Assembly: GCF_014636275.1 (NCBI RefSeq)
Contig: NZ_BMEB01000005.1
Location: 124,001 to 188,000, forward strand
Direction: 5' to 3'
From: Cellulomonas carbonis
Lineage (GTDB): Bacteria > Actinomycetota > Actinomycetes > Actinomycetales > Cellulomonadaceae
DNA: 64,000 nucleotides
Shown here piece after piece: positions 15,691 through 23,854 of this stretch. A model generated the notes under the pieces. That model was given only the letters and a program-made list of their open reading frames with translations. It did no database searches and was not told where the DNA came from. How positions within the stretch are numbered: the stretch's first letter is position 1; each line of letters starts with the position of its first letter. A program made the translations under genes and the position numbers.

Positions 15691-17654
15691 CGCTCGGCCA
15701 TCGCTGCACGCTCGGCCGTCGCGGTCGTGTCTGGGATCGTGTCGTGGGGAAGGGGCCGCGTCCGGCCGGCGCGGACGCCGTTGGCGATGACGAAGACCTC
15801 GGCGACCTCGTGAACGAGGACCACGGCGGCCAAGCCCAGGACACCGGTCAGGGCCAGGGGCATGAGCACGATGATGATCGCCAGGGACAGGCCGACGTTC
15901 TGCAGCATGATGCGCCTGGCCCTGCGGGCGTGGGCGAACGCCTGGGGCAGGTGACGCAGGTCCTCGCCCATGAGCGCGACGTCGGCGGTCTCGATCGCGA
16001 CGTCGGTGCCCATCGCGCCCATCGCGATGCCGAGGTCGGCGGTCGCCAGGGCGGGGGCGTCGTTGACGCCGTCGCCGACCATCGCGGTGCGGCGCTGGGT
16101 GCGCAGCTGGGCGACCAGTGCGGCCTTGTCCTCCGGGCGCAGGTCCGCGTAGACGTCGTCGATGCCGACCTCGCGGGCCAGCGCGGTCGCAGTCAGTGTG
16201 TTGTCGCCGGTGAGCATGGCGACGTGGTATCCGTCGCGGCGCAGCTGGGCCACGACCTGCGCGGCCTCGGGCCGCAGCTCGTCACGCACGGCGATCGCAC
16301 CGAGCAGTGAGCCGTCCTCCTCGATCAGGACGGCGGTCGCGCCGGCCTGCTGCATCCGCTCCACCTCACCGGCCAGTGACCCGGTGTGGACCCAGCCGGG
16401 TCGCCCGAGCCGGACCGGTCGACCCTCGAACGTCCCGGTGAGGCCCGCACCGGGGACGGCCTCGACGTCGTTGGCGGGGCTGACCGCGGGTACGGCGGTC
16501 AGGATTGCCCGTGCCAGCGGGTGCTCGCTGCGTGCCTCGAGGGCGGCCGCGACCTGCAGGACGCGCTCCTCGGTCCGGCCCGGCGCGGCGACGACGGCCA
16601 CGACCGCGGGGGCGTTGCGGGTCAACGTCCCGGTCTTGTCCAGGGCGACCCCGCGGATCGCGCCGAGGGCCTCCACGGCCGCGCCGCCCTTGATGAGCAC
16701 ACCCTGCTTGGAGGCGGCGCCGACCGCGGCGACCACGGACACCGGGACGGAGATCGCCAGGGCGCACGGCGACGCTGCGACGAGCACGACCAGGGCCCGC
16801 TCGATCCACGTGCCCGGGTCGCCCAGGAGGCTGCCGACGACGGCGATGAGCGCGGCGGCGATCATCACACCGGGCACCAGCGGCTTGGCGATGCGGTCGG
16901 CCAGGCGCTGCGCTTCGCCCTTGCGGGACTGCTCTGCCTCGACGATCCGCACGATCCGCGCCAGGGAGTTGTCCTGCGCGGTGGTGGTCACCTCTACCTC
17001 GAGGACCCCGGATCCGTTGATCGACCCCGCGTAGACGTCCTGCCCGGGTCCGGCCTCCACGGGCACCGACTCACCGGTGATGGCCGAGACGTCCAGGGCG
17101 GTGCGACCGGTGCGGATGATCCCGTCCGTGGCGACCCGCTCCCCGGGCTTGACCACCATCAAGTCCCCGACGCGCAGCTCAGCCGGAGCCACCGTGGTCT
17201 CTGCACCGTCGCGCAGAACCGTCGCGGTAGCGGGCACGAGGCTCAGCAGTGCACGCAGGCCGCGGCGGGTGCGTGCCAGGGAGTACTCCTCCAGGCCCTC
17301 GCTGATGGAGAACAAGAACGCCAGCGCGGCCGCCTCAGCGACCTCACCCAGCAGCACCGCGCCGATCGCGGCGATCGTCATCAGCGTCCCGACGCCGATC
17401 TTGCCCTTGACCAGTCGCCGGATCGTGCTGGGGACGAACGTCCACGCACCGACCAGCAGCGCCACCCAGTTCAGCACCGTCCCAACTGCGGACTGATCCC
17501 TGGACCCTGCGACCAGGCCCGCCAGGAGCAGCACGCCGGCGACGGCGGCGAAGCGGAGCTCGCTGACCTCCCACAGCCGCTCGACCTCGTGCTCCTCGGC
17601 TTCCTTGCCGCCGGGGGTGGTCGCGTCGTCGCTGCAGCCGCAGGCGTCGCTCAT
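15687..17654 (-). CDS. P1B-type heavy-metal ATPase with SPC motif
   Basis: 655 residues: a short N-terminus with a CGC pair but no HMA domain, actuator region (SAITGESVPVEAG), the transport motif SPCALAIS (S295-C297) in place of CPC, phosphorylation site DKTGT (D339), HP motif SEHPLA, and GDGVNDAPAL. The last helices carry LVHEVAEVFVIANGV. SPC with a C-terminal HE motif is the P1B-4 class (CtpD/CtpJ/CzcP: Co, Zn, Cd, Fe). The CmtR-type regulator in front suggests Cd/Pb induction. The start overlaps the cmtR stop (ATGA). Confidence 0.9.
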   Translation of the reverse strand: MSDACGCSDDATTPGGKEAEEHEVERLWEVSELRFAAVAGVLLLAGLVAGSRDQSAVGTVLNWVALLVGAWTFVPSTIRRLVKGKIGVGTLMTIAAIGAVLLGEVAEAAALAFLFSISEGLEEYSLARTRRGLRALLSLVPATATVLRDGAETTVAPAELRVGDLMVVKPGERVATDGIIRTGRTALDVSAITGESVPVEAGPGQDVYAGSINGSGVLEVEVTTTAQDNSLARIVRIVEAEQSRKGEAQRLADRIAKPLVPGVMIAAALIAVVGSLLGDPGTWIERALVVLVAASPCALAISVPVSVVAAVGAASKQGVLIKGGAAVEALGAIRGVALDKTGTLTRNAPAVVAVVAAPGRTEERVLQVAAALEARSEHPLARAILTAVPAVSPANDVEAVPGAGLTGTFEGRPVRLGRPGWVHTGSLAGEVERMQQAGATAVLIEEDGSLLGAIAVRDELRPEAAQVVAQLRRDGYHVAMLTGDNTLTATALAREVGIDDVYADLRPEDKAALVAQLRTQRRTAMVGDGVNDAPALATADLGIAMGAMGTDVAIETADVALMGEDLRHLPQAFAHARRARRIMLQNVGLSLAIIIVLMPLALTGVLGLAAVVLVHEVAEVFVIANGVRAGRTRPLPHDTIPDTTATAERAAMAER

Positions 17655-18040
17655 CGTGCGCTCTCCTTGGTGATCGGGTCAGAGGTGGTGGGACGTGCGT
17701 AGGTGGGGCACAAGGCCACCGCGTTGCCGGTCGCGGCCAGCAGGCCCTCGGCCACAGCCAGCAGGTCCAGCAGCTCCGGGCGGGTCAGGTGGTAGACCGA
17801 CGCGCGTCCCTGCGCGCGGTAGTCGACCAACCCGCACTCCCGCAGACAGGCCAGGTGTGAGGACACGGTGGACTGGCTCAGGCCCAGCTCGGTGCACAGG
17901 TCCACGACCCGCGCCTCGCCTGTCGCCAGGCGGCGCACCAGCGCCAGGCGCGTCGGATCGCCCAGCCCTCGGAACAACGCCCCCGCAGGCGCCAGCTCGA
18001 CCCGGCCACTCACATCAGGACTTGCGATAATCATCGGCAT
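17651..18040 (-). CDS. cmtR: CmtR-like Cd/Pb-sensing ArsR-family repressor
   Basis: 129 residues. The three ligands of mycobacterial CmtR have counterparts: C65 and C69 in HLACLRECGLV (the DNA-recognition helix) and C111 in the C-terminal VALCPTY. CmtR binds Cd or Pb and leaves DNA. The gene heads the ATPase-lspA operon and is divergent from cadD, so one regulator may control both. A CATCG...CGATG repeat overlaps its start codon. Confidence 0.87.
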   Translation of the reverse strand: MPMIIASPDVSGRVELAPAGALFRGLGDPTRLALVRRLATGEARVVDLCTELGLSQSTVSSHLACLRECGLVDYRAQGRASVYHLTRPELLDLLAVAEGLLAATGNAVALCPTYARPTTSDPITKESAR

Positions 18041-18049
18041 GGATCGATG
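18032..18049. promoter_or_regulatory. Candidate CmtR operator overlapping the cmtR start
   Basis: CATCG and CGATG arms, eight bases apart, straddle the cmtR ATG in the cmtR/cadD divergent region. A repressor bound here would block its own operon. Arms are five bases long, so this is suggestive only. Confidence 0.28.
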
Positions 18050-18167
18050 CTAGCGCCCCTCGGGTGTGGATTCGACCCCGGTCGTCCTCTCTATCGGCCG
18101 CCCCCGCCACAGCCGCGAGGTAGCGCGCCGGCGCCTCGCACCGCAACCAACCGAAAGGGCCCCCTCG

Positions 18168-18761
18168 ATGGACCTGGCCGTAGCCGCCCTGCAAGCCGTC
18201 GGCCTGTTCCTGGTGACCAACATCGACGACATCATCGTGCTCTCACTGTTCTTCGCCCGCGGCGCCGGCGCCCCAGGCGCCACCGCCAAGATCATCGCCG
18301 GGCAGTACCTCGGCTTTGGCGCCATCCTCATCGCCTCCGTCCTGGTCGCACTCGGCGCCAACGCCTTCCTGCCCGAAGACGCCATCGCCTACTTCGGACT
18401 CATCCCCCTGCTCCTCGGCCTCTACGCCGCCTTGCGGGGCTGGCGTGGCCGCGACGACGACGATGACGACCCGGGCAAGGCCGCCGCCGTCTGGACCGTC
18501 GCAGCGGTCACCTTCGCCAACGGCGGCGACAACATCGGCGTCTACGTGCCGGTCTTCCTCACCGTCGGCCCCGCCGCGACCGCCGCGTACGCCGTCGTGT
18601 TCCTCGCCCTGGTCGCCGTGCTTGTCCTGGCCGCCAGGTACGTCGCCACCCGACGACCCATCGCCGAAGTCCTCGAACGCTGGGAACACGTCCTGTTCCC
18701 CCTCGTCCTGATCGGCCTGGGCATCGTCATCCTCATCGAGGGCGGCGCCTTCGGGCTGTAG
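18168..18761 (+). CDS. cadD: CadD-family cadmium resistance transporter
   Basis: 197 residues from the ATG at 18168. It has five to six TM helices and the CadD signatures FLVTNIDDIIVLSLFFA near the N-terminus and VTFANGGDNIGVYVPVF after a central Asp-rich loop (RGRDDDDDDPG). CadD proteins of staphylococcal plasmids confer Cd resistance. The acidic loop may bind metal. Divergent from cmtR, so probably induced together with the ATPase operon. Confidence 0.88.
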   Translation: MDLAVAALQAVGLFLVTNIDDIIVLSLFFARGAGAPGATAKIIAGQYLGFGAILIASVLVALGANAFLPEDAIAYFGLIPLLLGLYAALRGWRGRDDDDDDPGKAAAVWTVAAVTFANGGDNIGVYVPVFLTVGPAATAAYAVVFLALVAVLVLAARYVATRRPIAEVLERWEHVLFPLVLIGLGIVILIEGGAFGL

Positions 18762-18874
18762 AGCCGTTGTCCGTTGCCGGTAGCGGCGAGAAGGTCGTCG
18801 TCGGCGGGCGATTGCCGGTCACGGTTCTCCGCCGCCCCCTGACCTGCCGCCGATGCGCGAATGACGGTCGCGGC

Positions 18875-19264
18875 TCAGAGGTACCGACACACCGCGGTCG
18901 GGTCGCAGGCCCCTGGGTCAGGTTCGGCGGCGGCGTCCCGCAGCTCGGTGACGGTCTCGCGCAACGCCTGAAGGTGCGCGATCTGGCGGTCGAGCTGGTG
19001 GACGCGGCTGTCGAGCAGCTCGCGGACGTGGTGGCAGGGCGCCCCGCCGGCGTCTCGTACGTGCAGGACCTCTCGGATCTGCGCCAGGGTCAGGCCGGCG
19101 GCCTGACCACGGCGGATGAAGTTCAGTCGCTGGAGGGTCGCGGGCTCGTAGTCGCGGTAGCCGGTGATGGTGCGCTCGGGCGCCGGGAGGAGCCCCGCCT
19201 GTTCGTAGTAGCGCAGCGTCTTGGTCGTGGTGCCGCTCGCCTGGGCCAGCTCTCCGATACGCAC
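18875..19264 (-). CDS. merR: MerR-family mercury-type transcriptional regulator
   Basis: 129 residues from a GTG at 19264; longer starts read through the promoter. The N-terminal winged helix (MRIGELAQASGTTTKTLRYYEQ) is followed by a long dimer helix and metal loop. Cys in GAPCHHV and the C-terminal pair ACDPTAVC correspond to the three-Cys set of MerR/divalent sensors. It faces merA across an ideal MerR-type promoter, so mercury is the likely inducer; Zn/Cd/Pb sensing is possible on family grounds. Confidence 0.85.
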   Translation of the reverse strand: MRIGELAQASGTTTKTLRYYEQAGLLPAPERTITGYRDYEPATLQRLNFIRRGQAAGLTLAQIREVLHVRDAGGAPCHHVRELLDSRVHQLDRQIAHLQALRETVTELRDAAAEPDPGACDPTAVCRYL

Positions 19265-19291
19265 ATCGCCTCCAGCTGCCGAGCCTACCGG

Positions 19292-19323
19292 CCTTGACCT
19301 TCCAGTGCGGTGGAAGGTCAAGG
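19292..19323 (+). promoter_or_regulatory. MerR-type operator/promoter of merA
   Basis: A perfect 13-base inverted repeat, CCTTGACCTTCCA / TGGAAGGTCAAGG with a six-base centre. The -35 element TTGACC (19294-19299) lies in the left arm, and about 19 bases of spacer place a -10-like CAAGGC in the right arm. The over-long spacer is the hallmark of promoters that MerR proteins activate by DNA twisting. It lies 41 bases upstream of merA and 28 bases from the merR start. Confidence 0.85.
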
Positions 19324-19363
19324 CTGATGCCTGGAGCAAGGACCGGCGACGAAGGGATCTGGC

Positions 19364-20752
19364 ATGAGCGCGGGCCATGACGTGGACCTGGCGGTGGTCG
19401 GCTCCGGTGGTGCGGCGATGGCGGCTGCGATCACCGCGCGGCAGGCTGGGCACAGTGTCGTGCTGATCGAACGCGGCGTTCTCGGTGGGACCTGCGTGAA
19501 CATCGGCTGCGTGCCGTCCAAGACGCTCCTGGCGGCCGCCGGCGCCCGTCACTCCGCTCTGACCAATCCCTTCGACGGCGCTCCCACCTCCGCAGGTGGA
19601 GTGGACCTACGGGCGTTGGTTCAGCAGAAGGACGAGCTGATCGAGCAGCTGCGCGGTGCGAAGTACGCCGACGTCGCTGCCGCCTATGGGTTCGAGGTCG
19701 TGCCTGGGCACGCCGGGTTCCTTGATCGCGACACGCTCGCGGTCGAGGGCACGCCTCTGCGCGCCCAGGCGTACGTGGTGGCCACCGGGGCCGAGCCGGC
19801 GGTGCCCGAGCTGGCGGGTCTGGACGGCGTGGACTGGTTGACGTCGACGACGGCCATGGAGCTCGATCAGGTGCCGAGGTCTCTGGTGCTGATCGGTGGC
19901 GGCTACGTCGGACTCGAACAGGCACAGCTCTTCGCCCACCTCGGTGCGAGGGTGTCCCTGGTCGGGCGCGTGGCTCCACGGGCCGAGCCGGAGCTGGCCG
20001 AACGCCTGCGCGCGGTCTTCGCCGACGACGGCATCGGCGTCCTCGAAGAGCACGCCGTCGCCGTCTCGGTCGACGGAGGCGAGGTCGTCGTAAGGACTGC
20101 GTCCGGTGTTGTGGTCCGCGGAGAGCGGCTGCTGATCGCCACCGGTCGCGCGGCCCGCACCGACGGGCTGGGACTCGCCGCAGCAGGCGTCGACGTCGAC
20201 GAGCGGGGTTTCGTCGTCACGGATGAGTTCCAGCGCACGACCAACCCGCGCGTCTACGCCGCAGGCGACGTGTCCGGTGCCCCGCAGTACGTCTACGTCG
20301 CCGCCGCCGCAGGCCGCGCTGCCGCCGCCAACGCACTGGCCGGCCCGGACGGTCCTGGGGCGCGGGTCGACTACACCGGCCTGCCCACCGTGGTCTTCAC
20401 CAACCCCCAGCTCGCCTCGGCCGGGCTGAGCGAGAAGGAGGCCCTCGAGCGCGGCCACGACTGCACGTCCCGAGTGCTGAACCTCTCAGAGGTCCCGCGC
20501 GCCTTGGTCAACCGCGACACCCGAGGGACCGTGAAGATCGTCGCCGACGCCGCAACAGGCAAGGTCCTGGGGGTGCACGCCCTCGCCGACAGCGCCGGCG
20601 AGATCATGCTCGCCGCGACCTACGCCATCAGAGCCGGCATGACGGTCGACGACATCGCAGACACCTGGGCGCCCTACCTGACCATGGCCGAGAGCCTGCG
20701 GATCGCCGCAGGCCTGTTCCGCAACCAGATGCCGACGTCGTGCTGCGCCTGA
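19364..20752 (+). CDS. merA: Mercuric reductase
   Basis: 462 residues. FAD-binding GSGGAAMAA near residue 13, redox disulfide GGTCVNIGCVPSK (C44, C49), NAD site GGGYVGLE and the C-terminal vicinal pair SCCA (C460, C461) that delivers Hg(II) to the active site. It reduces Hg(II) to volatile Hg(0) with NADPH in the cytoplasm. The N-terminal HMA domain of longer forms is absent. No merT/merP/merC importer is next to it, so uptake must come from elsewhere. Confidence 0.93.
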   Translation: MSAGHDVDLAVVGSGGAAMAAAITARQAGHSVVLIERGVLGGTCVNIGCVPSKTLLAAAGARHSALTNPFDGAPTSAGGVDLRALVQQKDELIEQLRGAKYADVAAAYGFEVVPGHAGFLDRDTLAVEGTPLRAQAYVVATGAEPAVPELAGLDGVDWLTSTTAMELDQVPRSLVLIGGGYVGLEQAQLFAHLGARVSLVGRVAPRAEPELAERLRAVFADDGIGVLEEHAVAVSVDGGEVVVRTASGVVVRGERLLIATGRAARTDGLGLAAAGVDVDERGFVVTDEFQRTTNPRVYAAGDVSGAPQYVYVAAAAGRAAAANALAGPDGPGARVDYTGLPTVVFTNPQLASAGLSEKEALERGHDCTSRVLNLSEVPRALVNRDTRGTVKIVADAATGKVLGVHALADSAGEIMLAATYAIRAGMTVDDIADTWAPYLTMAESLRIAAGLFRNQMPTSCCA

Positions 20753-21132
20753 TCGCAGTGCCCGGCTGCGCCATCGGCGCCGAATCGGCCATCATGGATC
20801 ATGACCGCGCCGCGCAGTGTCGCCCGCGACTCGGACCTGTGGTTGTTGCGGCCGACCTCGGCCCCATGCCGCGGAGCTGGGCAGCACCCCCAGCGTCTAC
20901 ATCTGCGTCGGACGCGCGCTCTGGGCAGCCCGCCGCTTGCTGATGAGCCGGTTCAGGGCCTCAGCCGCTGACGCAGAGCTGGCGCACTCGGGCAGCGCGG
21001 CGGCTGACGGCGCACTCGGCGGCCACGGCCACTGTTCCGGGCCATCGGGCTACTGGCTCCCGAAGGTGGAGAGGCCGCATCATGTGCCTCGGGTGACCGG
21101 AAGATGACCGCAGAACCTGTGGTGAGCCGCCC
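20753..21132. other. Gap with no convincing gene
   Basis: About 380 bases between merA and the copper-ATPase fragment. Several open frames cross it, but none gives a recognisable domain, credible start or ribosome site. It borders a stretch of gene debris (21.1-23.8 kb) and may itself be degraded sequence. Confidence 0.4.
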
Positions 21133-21243
21133 GACTACAACACCGCCGCCGTCCCCCTCGTCGCCGGTGTTCTCGCTCAGTTGGGCTTCGTCCTGCCAAT
21201 GGAGATCGGCGAGATGCTCGTGTCCCTGTCCACGATGCACGAC
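21133..21243 (+). pseudogene. copA: Fragment of a copper P1B ATPase (last TM helices)
   Basis: In one frame the DNA reads DYNTAAVPLVAGVL, then QLGFVLPMEIGEMLVSLSTM. This is the conserved segment after the nucleotide-binding domain of CopA-type ATPases (YN..A.PLAAG...G..L.P.....M..ST). Nothing before or after belongs to an ATPase in this orientation. The immediately preceding part of the same protein occurs inverted at 21950-22095, so this looks like the displaced 3' end of one gene. Confidence 0.6.
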
Positions 21244-21262
21244 TGTGAGCGAGGATGTGCAC

Positions 21263-21814
21263 ATGCGTTCTCGGTTCCACGTCGCGACCGTTGTCCTCGC
21301 CAGCGCCGCTCTGCTTGCCGGCTGCTCCGCCACCACGTCAGAGGATGACGTGCTCGCCGATCTCGGTCTCGACGGCCTGACCGGTCAGGAGATCGTCGCG
21401 CAGCTCGACGCCTCCACCGAGAACCGGCCACTGGACTTCACGGCTTCCGTGCGCGAGGGCGAGGTGCTCCTCGGCGACGGCTCCACAGAGATCGGCCTCC
21501 CCTTCGCCAAGGGTCAGTTCTACGTGTCGATCGCGCCCTACATCCAGACCACGCACGAGTGCTTCTTCCACAGCCTCGCCACCTGCCAGGGCGAACTTGT
21601 CGACGAGCCGGTGGAGGTGACAATCACCGACTCCGACGGTGCGGTCCTCGTCGACGAGAGCGCCACGACGCACTCCAACGGCTTCGTCGGTTACTGGCTT
21701 CCCGAAGGCGTCGAGGGCACGATCGAGATCACCCAGGGCGACCTGAGCGGCAGCGTTCCGTTCAGCACGACCGAGGGCAGCCCGACCTGTGTGACCACCC
21801 TCCAGCTCACCTGA
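21263..21814 (+). CDS. cueP: CueP-family periplasmic copper-binding lipoprotein
   Basis: 183 residues from the ATG at 21263 (GAGGAT-type ribosome site). The lipoprotein signal peptide has a lipobox near LLAGCS. The body matches CueP: KGQFYVSIAPYIQTTHECFFHS, then TCQGEL, NGFVGYWLPEG and PTCVTTLQL at the end, including conserved Cys/His ligands. Salmonella CueP stores periplasmic copper and supplies Cu/Zn superoxide dismutase. It may be a client of the lspA/lnt genes on this island. Flanked by copper-ATPase debris. Confidence 0.87.
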   Translation: MRSRFHVATVVLASAALLAGCSATTSEDDVLADLGLDGLTGQEIVAQLDASTENRPLDFTASVREGEVLLGDGSTEIGLPFAKGQFYVSIAPYIQTTHECFFHSLATCQGELVDEPVEVTITDSDGAVLVDESATTHSNGFVGYWLPEGVEGTIEITQGDLSGSVPFSTTEGSPTCVTTLQLT

Positions 21815-21949
21815 TCCACCGCCCCTCCGGGCCGGCCTCGGCCGCTCCGGTCGCCGTCGACGCACTGCCCGTGCAGTGGGCGCAGAGGCTGGGGCCCAGC
21901 GGGCTTGGCACTCACAGGTCATGACAGCACACGAGCACCTGCACCTGCC

Positions 21950-22095
21950 CACGCCTAAACCCTCGCGCGAGAACTGGATGACCGACAGGACCGAGCGAGG
22001 GTCGCCCGAGGCCAAGACGACCCCGCCGGCGCGATCGCCACGTCCGTGCCGGCGCCGATCGCCACACCGATGTCGGCTGCGAGAGGCGTAAACGA
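21950..22095 (-). pseudogene. copA: Frameshifted fragment of a copper P1B ATPase
   Basis: Leftward, the DNA reads DIGVAIGAGTDVAIAPAG and, after one frame change, VVLASGDPRSVLSVIQFSR. These are the conserved residues at the end of the nucleotide-binding domain and start of the penultimate TM helix in CopA-type ATPases. The next piece of such a protein would be the YNTAAVPLVAG segment, which is found in opposite orientation at 21133. Confidence 0.6.
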
Positions 22096-22260
22096 ACGTT
22101 TCCGCTACACCCGCCACAAGTCAGCCGACGCGGGTCTTCCAGCGGAAGGTGGCGGGAGTCTGCCGAAGCCGAGTGGCGGTCCGGCCGCTCTCTGACGTCG
22201 CCGAGCCACGCGGTCGCAGCAGCGCCGCTGGCGCGGGCTCGGGTCCCGGCGGAGGGTGGG

Positions 22261-23159
22261 GTGATGACGTCGTACTGGCTCGTGCTCGGTCTGGCGGCGC
22301 TGCCCGCGCTGGGCAACTTCGCCGGTGGGGCACTTGCCGAGTTCTTCCGGGTCTCGGACCGCACGCTGAGCCTGGCGCTGCACCTGGCCGCTGGCATCGT
22401 GCTCGCGGTGGTGGGGCTGGAGCTGATGCCTGAGGCGCTGGCGGGTAGCCCCGCGTGGGTCCCCATGCTGGCCTTCGTCGCCGGCGGTGCGGCGTTCATC
22501 GGACTCGACCGGGTGGCCGTCTTCGTCCAGGCCAGGCTCGGCCGACCCGACGAGGACGCCACCGGCAGCAGGACACGCGCCGTGGGGATCTTCTCCGGGG
22601 TCTCCATGGACTTGTTCAGCGACGGCGTCATGATCGGTACCGGTGCCGTCATCAACCGCCCGGACTCGCCGCGGCTGACGACCGGCGCGGAGGTCGAGCT
22701 CGTGGAGTTCCTCGACTTCGAGTGCGAGGCGTGCGGCGCGATCTACGCGGTGGTCGAGGACCTCAAGGAGCGGTACGGCGCGTCGCGGTGGTCGTCCGCT
22801 ACATGCCGCTGCACGCCAGCTCGGTGAACGCGGCCCTGGCGGCCGAGGCCGCAGGCGAGCAGGGGCGGCACGAGGAGATATCCGACCTGCTCTTCACCAG
22901 ACAGGCGGAGTGCGGACACCAGCAGACCGCTGAGCGTGACCTGTTCTTCGACTACGCGGAAGAGCTGGGCCTGGACGCAGCTCAGTTCGAGGAGGACTTC
23001 GACGACCCGGCGACACTGGCGCGCATCGAGCGCGATCAGGTGGACGGGCAGGCCGCTGGAGTCACCGGGACGCCGACGTTCTTCCTCGACGGCGCGCCGT
23101 TGCCCGTGGACAGCATCGATGACCTCGAGCGGGCGCTGACCGCGGCCCTCGATGGCTAG
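22261..23159 (+). pseudogene. Chimera of a ZIP-transporter N-terminus and a frameshifted DsbA-like thioredoxin
   Basis: Residues 1 to about 131 from the ATG at 22261 are a ZIP-like membrane segment (ALGNFAGGALAEFF, GVSMDLFSDGVMIGTGAVI). The frame then passes directly into the soluble part of a DsbA-like oxidoreductase (RPDSPRLTTG, EFLDFECEACGAIY with a CEAC redox site). Near 22780 the frame breaks; the rest of the DsbA fold (VAVVVRYMPLHASSVNAALA, GVTGTPTFFLDGAPL) continues in another frame to a TAG at 23159. Neither parent protein is complete: ZIP lacks its later helices and DsbA its own anchor. Confidence 0.7.
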
Positions 23160-23835
23160 GCAGGCCGCCACCGGCACGGCCGGAACGCCCACGGGCCGCC
23201 CGGCCGAGGCCGCGCCCGCGCGCACGGCGACGGGGTGGCGCGCAGCTGTGGCGGCATCGCGCAGGCTCGGCCGGTCTGGTCATCATGGGCGGGATGGGGC
23301 TCGCCGCGCGGTCGCCCTCCTGCTGGAGCGGATCGCGATCCTGCTCGACTGGACCACATTCCCCAGCTGCACGCTCAACCCGGTGCTCTCCTGCGGCTCG
23401 GTGATGACGTCTCCGCAGGCGTCGGTGTTCGGCTTCCCCAACCCGGTCATCGGCGTCGTCGGCTTCACCGTGGTCCTGACGACGGGCGTGGCGATCCTCG
23501 CCGGCGCCCGGCTCGCCCGCTGGTACTGGGCAGGGCTGCAGGTCGGGGCGACGGCCGCGTCCGTCTTCGTGCACTGGCTCGTCTTCCAGAGCCTGTACCG
23601 CATCGGCGCCCTGTGCCCGGACTGCCTCGTCGTGTGATCGTGACCATCCCGCTGTTCGTGGTCATGACCGCGCGCAACCTCCGCGCGATCCCGTCGCCAC
23701 GGCTCCCGGGAGCGCAGAAGGCGGTCGACGTCGTGCAGGAGTACCAGCTGCCGATCGTGGTCGCCTGGTACCTGGTCATCACCGCGTCGGCGGCGCAGCG
23801 GTTCTGGGACGTATTGGATCACGCCCCTGCCCTGA
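23152..23835 (+). pseudogene. Vitamin K epoxide reductase family gene with several frameshifts
   Basis: The core reads AVALLLERIAIL, PSCTLNPVLSCGSVM and ALCPDCLVV, giving the Cys pair and CxxC of VKOR enzymes that reoxidise DsbA. Joining frames recovers an N-terminal helix (LVIMGGMGLAA) between two offsetting shifts near 23268 and 23305. After an early TGA at 23637 the protein resumes as VIVTIPLFVVMTARNL, and another shift near the end restores a terminal YWITPLP with stop at 23833-23835. At least four indels in 0.7 kb indicate decay or sequencing error. It follows its usual partner dsbA. Confidence 0.7.
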
Positions 23836-23854
23836 GGAGGGGGCGCCTCTCAGG
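23831..23854. terminator. Bidirectional terminator-like hairpin
   Basis: CCTGA-g-GAGG pairs with CCTC-TCAGG around a five-base loop (one bulged G), spanning the converging stops of the VKOR gene and mntH. There is no U-tract, as is common in high-GC actinobacteria. Confidence 0.5.

Noticed and set aside
20740..21107. Short rightward frames after merA as extra mer genes
   Set aside because: No paired-Cys TM pattern of MerT/MerC/MerF and no HMA motif of MerP; composition looks non-coding.
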